From positions 3,472,001-3,536,000 of the forward strand of contig CBDCUW010000005.1 in NCBI GenBank assembly GCA_965222745.1: DNA of 64,000 nt, given 5' to 3'. This document shows positions 52,619-60,273 of the stretch, piece after piece. The position numbers and the translations under genes are program-made. The stretch's first letter is position 1, and every line of letters starts with the position of its first letter. The notes beneath the pieces are model-generated. The model had not been told where the DNA came from and did not search any database. It saw only the letters and a program-made list of their open reading frames with translations. The DNA is from CBDCUW01 sp965222745. Its GTDB lineage: Bacteria > Planctomycetota > Planctomycetia > Pirellulales > Pirellulaceae.

Positions 52619-53977
52619 ATGATGCGCCTGCTGCTTGCGCCTGTTTTCCTTCTCGTTGTCCAGTTGGAAGTTCGCGCCCAGGAGTCCACTTCCGACCGAC
52701 CTAACGTTCTGTTCATTGCTGTGGATGACTTGAACCATTGGATCGGTCATCTCGGTCGCAACCCTCAAACGATCACGCCCAACCTGGATCGTCTTGCCGC
52801 GATGGGTGTCAGCTTCTCTCATGCTTATTGCGCCGCGCCCGCCTGCAATCCTTCGCGCGCCGCGTTGATGGGTGGAATGCGACCGTTCACCACTGGCGTG
52901 TATCACAACTCGGACGACTATCGGCCGCACATCCACCCGCAGCAGACATTGAACTCGCATTTCCGAACCAACGGTTACCGCGTGGTCGGCGCCGGCAAGA
53001 TCTATCACGGTACTTTTGGTCGACGATCCGAATGGGACGACTACGCCCAGAGAAAACCAGTGAAAAACGAGGGAGCCTACGTCAAAAAGGACTTCGGCGG
53101 AGTGCGTTGGGCGCAGCTCAAGGGTGATGATCAAGCGGTCGGCGACTACCACACGGTCTCCTACTGCATCGACCAACTGGCTGCCGATCACGACAAACCG
53201 TTCTTCATCGCTTGTGGCATTTTTCGGCCGCACATGCCCTGGTCGGTACCGAAAAAGTATTTTGACATGCACCCGCTGTCCGAAATCGAATTGCCTCCTC
53301 ACACCGAGGGTGATTTGGACGACATTCCCGCCGAAGGTGTCAAAACTGCCAGACCGCAGGGCGATCACAAGAAAATCACCGACGCCGGTGCATGGAAGGA
53401 AGCGGTGCAAGCCTACCTGGCTTCGATCACCTACGCCGATGGCCAATTGGGACGATTGCTCGATGCGTTTGACCGATCGGACTATCGCGAAAACACGATC
53501 ATTGTTTTGTGGGGCGATCACGGCTGGCATCTGGGCGAAAAACAACACTGGCGCAAATTTGCACTCTGGGAAGAAGCGACCCGGGCGCCGTTGATGTGGG
53601 TCGCACCCGGCGTCACGCCCAAAAACGCCATCTGCGATGCGACCGTCGATTTCATGAGCATCTACCCGACGCTTTGCCAGCTTGCCGGTCTGCCGATCCC
53701 CGACCACTGTGACGGAGTCAGCATCGTTCCGTTGCTGAAAGACCCGAAAGCGCCGTGGGACCGTCCCGCCATCACCACCCACGGCTACATGCGACACGCA
53801 GTGCGCACCAAAGAGTACCGCTACATCCGTTATCAGGACGGCAGCGAAGAACTCTATGACGAAACAGCCGATCCCTACGAATGGAAAAACCTGGCCGGCG
53901 ACGCCAACTACTCGGGCACCATCGAAGGGCTCAAAAAGTGGCTACCCAAAAAGAACACTCCACCACACAAAAAATGA
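52619..53977 (+). CDS. Exported sulfatase (iduronate-2-sulfatase-like)
   Basis: 452 residues. A signal peptide (LLLAPVFLLVVQLEVRAQ) is followed by the metal-binding RPNVLFIAVDDLN, and CNPSRAALMGG with C76 as the residue converted to formylglycine. FFIACGIFRPHMPWSVP and LWGDHGWHLGEKQHWRKFALWEEATRAP are typical of iduronate-2-sulfatase-like enzymes. It should cleave sulfate esters of polysaccharides outside the inner membrane. A convergent second sulfatase gene follows, but no maturase gene is in the window. Confidence 0.95.
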   Translation: MMRLLLAPVFLLVVQLEVRAQESTSDRPNVLFIAVDDLNHWIGHLGRNPQTITPNLDRLAAMGVSFSHAYCAAPACNPSRAALMGGMRPFTTGVYHNSDDYRPHIHPQQTLNSHFRTNGYRVVGAGKIYHGTFGRRSEWDDYAQRKPVKNEGAYVKKDFGGVRWAQLKGDDQAVGDYHTVSYCIDQLAADHDKPFFIACGIFRPHMPWSVPKKYFDMHPLSEIELPPHTEGDLDDIPAEGVKTARPQGDHKKITDAGAWKEAVQAYLASITYADGQLGRLLDAFDRSDYRENTIIVLWGDHGWHLGEKQHWRKFALWEEATRAPLMWVAPGVTPKNAICDATVDFMSIYPTLCQLAGLPIPDHCDGVSIVPLLKDPKAPWDRPAITTHGYMRHAVRTKEYRYIRYQDGSEELYDETADPYEWKNLAGDANYSGTIEGLKKWLPKKNTPPHKK

Positions 53978-54281
53978 TTCCGCCTCGCCTGGTGCAAAAG
54001 CGGCGGCATGTCAACACTTCCTAACCTGATTTCCTATTCGGTAGAACATGAGTCACCAATTGCATATTGAATCGCGAAGCGGTGAGGCGATTTCGCAGCA
54101 ATCACTTACCGAGGCCGTATCGCGAGAGGATGAACTCCGCATGGCCTCTGGACCCGGCAATCCATTGGAGGACTGGGGGCACTTTGCAGATCGGGCTCCG
54201 TCTGTCGGCCGGTTCTCCGAACCGGCACGCTCGAAGCGACTTTGGAAAAGTCGCCGACGATCTGATTCGGAAGGCACCCTC
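53978..54281. other. Spacer of 304 bp with palindromes and a possible gene remnant
   Basis: Between the convergent sulfatase genes. From ATG 54048 an open frame (MSHQLHIESRSGEAISQQSLTEAVSREDELRM...) looks protein-like for about 45 codons and then runs into family A repeats, suggesting a gene start truncated by repeat insertion. Nothing else is recognised. Confidence 0.5.
54208..54254. repeat. Palindromic repeats, family A
   Basis: GCCGGTTCTCCGAACCGGC (54208-54226) followed by GCGACTTTGGAAAAGTCGC (54236-54254), the two-palindrome unit also seen at 46445-46538 and 788-903. Confidence 0.85.
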
Positions 54282-55724
54282 TTACGGTTCTGGGCGAGCC
54301 GGTAAGTTGTCGTAGTCGCGGGCGCTTTGTCCGATCCAATAGGGCGAGGAACCCCAGAGCGGGACGGTGGGAAGCATTGCCTCCCACTGGCCAAGTGTTT
54401 GGAACAGCTGCTGAAACCGCTGGGTGTCGCTGGCGGCCAGATCGGTCTGCTCGGCAACGTCGCTTGCCGGACGAAACCATTGAGCCGGCCGATGAGTCAG
54501 TCGAATCAGTTTATCATCGCCACTGAGCACGGCCGCTTGGCCCTGCAACCGCCAAAACAGTGTCCTCGGACCGGCGGCAACTTCGCCTTGAAGTTGAGGC
54601 AGCACGTTGATTCCGTCGTAGGCTCCGAAAACTTCCAACATCCGCTTGCGATTCCGCCGGTCTTCATGGCTTCGGGGCTCGACCAGCGGCAATGGTTTGG
54701 CTTCGACGGCAGCCATGAACGAAGGCAACAAGTCCAAAGCGGAAATCGGCGCGTCGTGCCGAGTTTCCTTCGGCAACACTTGTGGCCACGACCAGATCAT
54801 CGGCACGCGGACGCCACCTTCCTTCAAACATCCTTTCGCACCCGATAGTGGTCCGTTCCAACTCGCATTTCCCGTCGCCCCGCCGTTGTCGGAGAAGAAG
54901 ACGATCAGCGTGTTGTCGAGTTGGCCGCTGTGCAGCAGGTAATTTCGCAAACGCCCCACGCCTCGATCGAGCGCGAACATCATCGCCGCGTAAATCTTTC
55001 GTTTGCGGTCGGTGATGTGGTCGAAATGGGCCAAGTCCGCTTCGGTTGCCTGCAGCGGTCCGTGAGGTGCGTTGTAAGACATGAACGCAAACCAGGGCTT
55101 CTGCGGATTTTCGCTGCGAGACTTTTTGATCCACCTCAGTCCTTCGTCCGTAAAGAAATCGGTCAGATAGGGACTCGACCACTCTTCCAGAGGCTGGCCG
55201 TTTCGCTGCAACGAGTGCTTGTTTGGTTGAGGAAAATAGTTGTGGCTGCCGCCCAGCATTCCGCAAAAGTGATCAAAACCTCGCTCATTGGGATGAAACC
55301 CTTCTCCCATTCCCTGGTGCCATTTTCCGATCAGCGCGGTGGCGTATCCGGCGGCGCGAAGGTGGTCGCCGAGTGTATGTTCGCCTGGCGGCAAACCGAG
55401 CAGCTCGGGCCGAGTCGCATAGTTTGCGGCCGATTTGTTCAAGTTCTCTTCGTACCCGAATCGGCGCGGGTCGCGTCCGGTCAACAGACCTGCGCGCGAA
55501 GGGGAACATACCGGACTGGCAACATACCCCCGGCTGCATAACACTCCCGAAGCTGCCAACGCATCCAGGTTGGGCGTGATCAGCTTTTTACTGCCCATGC
55601 AACCCATGTCGCCGAAGCCCATGTCGTCCGCCAACAGGATCATAATGTTAGGACGATCGGCCGCGCGGGCAGCAACCGCATGGATACCAAACGCTGTAAC
55701 GAAGAGAATCAACAGAGTTTTCAT
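54282..55724 (-). CDS. Exported sulfatase (arylsulfatase A-like)
   Basis: 480 residues from ATG 55724 (KTLLILFVTAFGIHAVAARA signal peptide). Motifs: RPNIMILLADDMGFGD, CSPSRAGLLTGRDPRR with C73 as the formylglycine site, ALIGKWHQG, YNAPHGP and VFFSDNGGATGNASWNGPLSGAKG. It hydrolyses sulfate esters in the periplasm or outside; substrate unknown. It is convergent to the other sulfatase gene. Confidence 0.95.
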   Translation of the reverse strand: MKTLLILFVTAFGIHAVAARAADRPNIMILLADDMGFGDMGCMGSKKLITPNLDALAASGVLCSRGYVASPVCSPSRAGLLTGRDPRRFGYEENLNKSAANYATRPELLGLPPGEHTLGDHLRAAGYATALIGKWHQGMGEGFHPNERGFDHFCGMLGGSHNYFPQPNKHSLQRNGQPLEEWSSPYLTDFFTDEGLRWIKKSRSENPQKPWFAFMSYNAPHGPLQATEADLAHFDHITDRKRKIYAAMMFALDRGVGRLRNYLLHSGQLDNTLIVFFSDNGGATGNASWNGPLSGAKGCLKEGGVRVPMIWSWPQVLPKETRHDAPISALDLLPSFMAAVEAKPLPLVEPRSHEDRRNRKRMLEVFGAYDGINVLPQLQGEVAAGPRTLFWRLQGQAAVLSGDDKLIRLTHRPAQWFRPASDVAEQTDLAASDTQRFQQLFQTLGQWEAMLPTVPLWGSSPYWIGQSARDYDNLPARPEP

Positions 55725-55756
55725 GGATCGATCCGAAGGGGCGAGTAAAGTAGCCA

Positions 55757-56617
55757 CTAGAGTCTACTCCAAACAATCTCCAGGCACTGACCGACCGCTT
55801 GAGCTTCTTCCACCTCGATGGCGAGCGTGAAATAGATCACCAGCAGCGGAAAAACGACCACCAACAGAAAACCAACTCCGAACAGCAAATAAAGCGGCGC
55901 CGCGATCAACAGCTTCAACCAGAACCCGACCGAAGCGATTTTCTCACGAGCAGCTGTTAAACCGGAGGTGATCGCTTCTTCGTTGTCGGCAACTTTTTCG
56001 GCCGCACTCAGAAGCTCCTTGGTCGTTTCGATTTCTTCGTCGGTGGGGATTCTTTCGTAGCTGTCGGGGACAAATCGACGGATCACGAATCGAATCAACC
56101 GATGCAGTGTTCGGTCGTAAAGCCACAACAGCAATCGGCCGATGATGCCCAGATCCGCAAAGAATGCATCTCGAACGATCGGATGAATCAGGTGGTCGTA
56201 CACCTGGTTGACTAGAGCTCCGGGAGGCGGCAATTGCTGGTTTCCGCTGCGCAGTTTTCGCACATCCGAAGCAATGATCTCGGTCTCGTGCAGCGCCAAG
56301 TCGACAATCGACAGCATGCCGTCGGCACTGCGCCGGATGGCTTCGGCCAAACCAAACATCGCCCCGGTGCCCAATCCAGCAGGAACCACGTAGAACAACA
56401 CCACGAAGAACACCCACAAGGGAAGTTTTGGGAAAAAGATCGCCGCGACCACCAATGCCAGCACCAGGCATCCAATCGCCGCCCAGCGGCCCACCTGGAT
56501 CACTTTGTCACCGATGCTAAGAAAATCGGTGATCGAGGTGACCAGTTCGGGCGTACGGTATTTCGAAAAATCGATCGGTGACGCCGTCGTTTCTTCCACG
56601 GAATCGTTGTCATTCAT
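55757..56617 (-). CDS. Membrane protein of unknown function
   Basis: 286 residues from ATG 56617; the longer frame would translate palindromic repeats. Two TM helices at ~45-95 (GRWAAIGCLVLALVVAAIFFP, LWVFFVVLFYVVPAGLG), an amphipathic middle with charged helices (~110-215), and a C-terminal hydrophobic hairpin (~235-275). No family is recognised. It lies 32 bp upstream of the sulfatase gene on the same strand and may be co-transcribed. Confidence 0.8.
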   Translation of the reverse strand: MNDNDSVEETTASPIDFSKYRTPELVTSITDFLSIGDKVIQVGRWAAIGCLVLALVVAAIFFPKLPLWVFFVVLFYVVPAGLGTGAMFGLAEAIRRSADGMLSIVDLALHETEIIASDVRKLRSGNQQLPPPGALVNQVYDHLIHPIVRDAFFADLGIIGRLLLWLYDRTLHRLIRFVIRRFVPDSYERIPTDEEIETTKELLSAAEKVADNEEAITSGLTAAREKIASVGFWLKLLIAAPLYLLFGVGFLLVVVFPLLVIYFTLAIEVEEAQAVGQCLEIVWSRL

Positions 56618-56691
56618 AGCGTCGAAAAGCCTGCATGAATCGGTTGAAACGCCCGAACGCGCTGGCAGCAGTGCGAACGAAATCCTTGTAG

Positions 56692-56752
56692 GCCGACTTG
56701 TCCCAAGTCGGCGATCCTGGAGTTTTTTTGGATCGACTTGTCCCAAGTCGGC
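56692..56752. repeat. Two family B palindromes
   Basis: Complete copy at 56692-56712 and a second with an altered first base at 56733-56752, same orientation, separated by a T7 run. They lie in the divergent spacer before the serpin gene. Confidence 0.85.
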
Positions 56753-56883
56753 GATGCTGGAATTCTAGCCCATTGCAAAGTTCGCTGGCCGCCGGAGAAC
56801 TTTTTGGCGTGACTGGTCCTCCACCTGCGTTCTAATGGAATGGTTCAAACAGCGCGCCTCGGATTTGACAGAAAGGATGGACG

Positions 56884-58167
56884 ATGAAACCGATTCGATT
56901 GACATCTGCGGCGTTGGTCGGCAGCCTGATCACCATTTTCGTTTCCCTTCCAATTGGAATTGCAATGGGCGCAGAACCGGATGACAAGCATTTGGCCGCC
57001 GCCGGTGCCATTGCCGACGGCAGACTCAACGTCGATTCTCTGGTCGCCCAGCAGAATCAATTCACTGTCGATCTGTACCGGCAGTTGGCATCGGAGCCGG
57101 GTCAGAACGTTTTCTGCTCGCCACTGAACGTTTACGCGGCGCTAGCCTTAGTCGAACCTGGTGCGGCGGGAAGCACGGCGGCGGAACTACGGCGGCTGCT
57201 TTTTCCTCAAGCGCCGATCGCCCAAGAGCAGTTGCAAGGGTTGCAACGGGCACTGTGCGGTTCCAACCAACCGCAGGGATACGAATTGCGGCTGGGCGCG
57301 GCCGGTTGGTTTCAACAGCAGCTGAGTATCAAGGAGCCGTTCCGCCAGGCGCTGGCTGCGCGGGGGTTGTCGGAACCTTATCGCGAAGTCGACTTCGTCC
57401 AAGCTGGTGAAGCGGCGCGGGAGGAGATCAATCGCTGGGCCAGTGATCAAACCGGCGGCATGATCCCCAAGATTCTGGCCGAAGACGATATCGATCCGCT
57501 GACCCGATTTGTGCTCTGCAGCGCGATTTACTTTCAAGGGAAATGGTCAACGCCTTTTTCGCCCGATTCGACGCGTCCCGCTCCGTTTCGGCTTGCCGAT
57601 GGCAAAGCAGTGCTGACGCCAATGATGTTTCAAACGGGTCGTGCCCTCTTTGCACAACACGAAGACTTCGCCATCGGCGCGCTCACTTACGGCGACAAGA
57701 AACCGCGAATGCAGATGTTGTTGATCGTGCCGAATGACCCCGACGGCTTGTCGGCGATCGAAGCGGAACTTTCGGCGGAAAGATTGGATCGTTGGGTCGC
57801 CAGTATGCGCCGCGCAGGGGAAGTTCGCATCGGCTTGCCGAAGTTTCAGATGCGAAATCGGTTTCAGCTCAAGGCCCCGCTGACTGCTCTGGGGGCTGGC
57901 GAAATGTTCCGCGACACTGCTGATTTTTCTAACATCACCGACGAGATCGATTTGTGGATTTCGAAAGTGATTCACGAAGCCGCGATCGAGGTGGACGAAG
58001 AAGGTACTGAGGCAGCCGCGGCCACGGCGGTCATCGGGATCACGCGTTCGTTGGCGCCGGAAAAACCAAAACGACTGGTCGCGGATCGTCCCTTTCTGTT
58101 TGCCATTCACGACCAACTCACTGGCGCCTACTTGTTTGTCGGAAGAATGGCCAATCCCAAGCTTTAG
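56884..58167 (+). CDS. Serpin (serine protease inhibitor), inhibitory type
   Basis: 427 residues with a signal peptide (residues 1-33, ending IAMGAEP). Serpin fold motifs: NVFCSPLNVYAALALVEPGA, FVLCSAIYFQGKW, and C-terminal RPFLFAIHDQLTGAYLFVGRMANP. The reactive-loop hinge EEGTEAAAATA has the small residues needed for loop insertion, and alignment to alpha-1-antitrypsin places Arg388 at P1 and Ser389 at P1', predicting inhibition of a trypsin-like protease. It is exported, so the target is likely outside the cytoplasm. Bacterial serpins are uncommon. Confidence 0.95.
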   Translation: MKPIRLTSAALVGSLITIFVSLPIGIAMGAEPDDKHLAAAGAIADGRLNVDSLVAQQNQFTVDLYRQLASEPGQNVFCSPLNVYAALALVEPGAAGSTAAELRRLLFPQAPIAQEQLQGLQRALCGSNQPQGYELRLGAAGWFQQQLSIKEPFRQALAARGLSEPYREVDFVQAGEAAREEINRWASDQTGGMIPKILAEDDIDPLTRFVLCSAIYFQGKWSTPFSPDSTRPAPFRLADGKAVLTPMMFQTGRALFAQHEDFAIGALTYGDKKPRMQMLLIVPNDPDGLSAIEAELSAERLDRWVASMRRAGEVRIGLPKFQMRNRFQLKAPLTALGAGEMFRDTADFSNITDEIDLWISKVIHEAAIEVDEEGTEAAAATAVIGITRSLAPEKPKRLVADRPFLFAIHDQLTGAYLFVGRMANPKL

Positions 58168-58186
58168 GAATGAGCGAGTCGTGTAG

Positions 58187-58207
58187 GCCGACTTGTCCCA
58201 AGTCGGC
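58187..58207. repeat. Palindromic repeat, family B
   Basis: Arms GCCGACTT/AAGTCGGC, 20 bp after the serpin stop. Confidence 0.85.
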
Positions 58208-58295
58208 AAGCCTGTACTTCTGACGCCTCGACCGCTACGTCGGCGTGTTTTTCGAACTAGTAATTCGTTGCGAGCTCGGAGAGCACGCCGACTGC

Positions 58296-59669
58296 CTAGC
58301 CAAACTTCAGCCAGCAGACGATCGTCACGACTGCGACGCCGATCAAATTCAATGCCAGGCCTTCTCTTGCCATCATGCGAATGGTCAACTTTTCGCTGCT
58401 GAAAACGATCGCGTTGGGTGGCGTCGCGACGGGCAACATGAAGGCAAAACTGGCGCTGATCGTGGCCGGAACCATGATCAATGCCGGATCGACGTTGGCC
58501 GTCAAAGCAGCGACCGCCAAAATCGGCAACAACAGGTTCGCGGTGGCGGTATTGCTGGTCACTTCGGTCAAAAACGTCACCGCCAAACAGACGCATCCGA
58601 TCATCACCACGACAGGAATGGCTGCCAGCCCGCCCAGGGAATCACCGACCAGTTGGCTCAGCCCAGACGATTCGAAGGCGGCGGCGATCGCGATGCCTCC
58701 GCCATACAGGATCAACACGCCCCAGGGAATTTTGGACGCGGTTTCCCAGGTCAACAGTGTTTCGCCATTGCCGTTGGGAATGAAGTGCATGGCAACGACC
58801 GCCAACATGGCAACCCAGGCGTCATTGGCGCCGGGAAGATCCAATAAGCCGCTCCAACCGCCGTAGGGTTCTTTTCGTGTGATCCACAAGGTGGCGGTGA
58901 CGGCAAAGACGGCCAAAGTTCTCACCTCTTCGCTGCGCCATCGGCCCACACTTGGCAACTGCAATCCGCCTTCGGGCTTCAGGCCGCGGGTGAGCCACAA
59001 ACCTGCGGTGGGCAGCATCACCAGGATGATCGGGATGGCCCAAGTCATCCACGTGGTGAACGAGGGCTCTTCGCGATGCGCGTTTTCAACAAACGCTCGC
59101 ATGAAAACAAGATTGGGCGGAGTCCCGATGGGTGTTCCGATCCCGCCGATGCTGGCGGCGTAGGCGACCCCCAGCAGCAGGCAAGTGTGCAATCGCGGAT
59201 TGGTCGATTTTTCCATCACCGCCGCGATGATGGGCAGCAACATCAACGTGGTCGCGGCGTTGGAGATCCACATGCTCAAAAAGGCCGATGCCGCCATGAA
59301 CCCGAACACCAACCGCCGCCCACCCGAATCGCCTCCGAACGTTTTGACCATGTTCAACGCGATCCGGCGATGGGCACCGCTGCGCTGCATCGCCGTGGAA
59401 AGCATGAAACCGCCCATCATCAACAACACCAAAGGGTGGCCGTAAGCCTGGCCCACCTCTTCCTTGCTCAATACACCGACCAGTGGAAAGACGGCCAGCG
59501 GAATCATCGAGGTAGCTGGAATCGGTATCGGTTCAAAGATCCACCAAAACGCACACAACACCACGACCGCGGCCGTCCAGGCGATCGACGCCGTTTCGCC
59601 CGACAGATACAGACCCACACCGATCAGCGCGGCGGCGATGGGACCAAGGATCAGGATCCAGCGTTTCAT
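58296..59669 (-). CDS. SLC13/DASS-family anion:Na+ symporter
   Basis: 457 residues from ATG 59669; the upstream TTG is less likely. About 12 membrane segments. Two SNT-type motifs typical of the family: SNAATTLMLLPI and IGGIGTPIGTPPNLVF in the first half, and EVTSNTATANLLLPI and VATPPNAIVFSS in the second. Members carry di- and tricarboxylates or sulfate with sodium. With three sulfatase genes in the window, sulfate is a tempting substrate but not shown. Confidence 0.93.
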   Translation of the reverse strand: MKRWILILGPIAAALIGVGLYLSGETASIAWTAAVVVLCAFWWIFEPIPIPATSMIPLAVFPLVGVLSKEEVGQAYGHPLVLLMMGGFMLSTAMQRSGAHRRIALNMVKTFGGDSGGRRLVFGFMAASAFLSMWISNAATTLMLLPIIAAVMEKSTNPRLHTCLLLGVAYAASIGGIGTPIGTPPNLVFMRAFVENAHREEPSFTTWMTWAIPIILVMLPTAGLWLTRGLKPEGGLQLPSVGRWRSEEVRTLAVFAVTATLWITRKEPYGGWSGLLDLPGANDAWVAMLAVVAMHFIPNGNGETLLTWETASKIPWGVLILYGGGIAIAAAFESSGLSQLVGDSLGGLAAIPVVVMIGCVCLAVTFLTEVTSNTATANLLLPILAVAALTANVDPALIMVPATISASFAFMLPVATPPNAIVFSSEKLTIRMMAREGLALNLIGVAVVTIVCWLKFG

Positions 59670-59799
59670 GGAGTGCGGCTTGTAGCGTGCGTTGGCCGAT
59701 TTTTTGACGTTTTTATCAGCCAAGCCGGACCTTACCTACCCCCAAAACGCTTTCTGGTAAGCTTGAAGTTCGTCGATTGCATCGTTGACTTCCAAGATC

Positions 59800-59820
59800 G
59801 CCGACTGGGGACAAGTCGGC
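59800..59820. repeat. Palindromic repeat, family B
   Basis: GCCGACT-GGGGAC-AAGTCGGC with one arm slightly shortened; 26 bp before the next gene. Confidence 0.8.
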
Positions 59821-59846
59821 CTGCGAAAACTTACAGTTGGCCGAAA

Positions 59847-60269
59847 GTGACTTCGAACCAAGACCTCGAATATCTCAAGTTGTTGTCGATTTTTCATTAT
59901 GTGGCAGCCGGGCTCACGGCGGTGTTTGCGCTGCTGCCGATTTTTCATCTGGCGATCGGAATCGCGATCGTTTCGGGTGCTTTTGACGACCAATCGGGTG
60001 AAGCGCCACCGGAGTTTTTCGGCTGGATGTTTATCATCATACCCGGCATGATGATGGCGATCGGCTGGACATTCGCCATCCTGATAGCCATCGCAGGCCG
60101 CAAGCTATCTCGTCGCACCAGCTACACGTTTTGCCTGGTGATTGCCGGAATCGAGTGCCTGATGATGCCGTACGGCACCATCCTGGGTGTCTTCACCATC
60201 ATTGTGTTGATGCGGCCGTCGGTCAAAGAATTGTTCGGAGTGGCGGTGGAACCCGACGAACTTGCTTGA
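59847..60269 (+). CDS. Small membrane protein
   Basis: 140 residues from GTG 59847 (TSNQDLEYLKLLSIFHYVAAG). Three or four TM helices: LTAVFALLPIFHLAIGIAIVSG, FFGWMFIIIPGMMMAIGWTFAIL and YTFCLVIAGIECLMMPYGTILGVFTIIVLM. No named family; the pattern FHYVAAGLTAVFALLPIFH is one I associate with a common planctomycete hypothetical. It is convergent with the FtsK-like gene, 4 bp apart. Confidence 0.75.
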   Translation: MTSNQDLEYLKLLSIFHYVAAGLTAVFALLPIFHLAIGIAIVSGAFDDQSGEAPPEFFGWMFIIIPGMMMAIGWTFAILIAIAGRKLSRRTSYTFCLVIAGIECLMMPYGTILGVFTIIVLMRPSVKELFGVAVEPDELA

Positions 60270-60273
60270 GAGA

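Noticed and set aside
59076..59846. Upstream part of a 397-codon plus-strand open frame
   Set aside because: It is antisense to the SLC13 transporter; only the part from GTG 59847 is a credible membrane protein.
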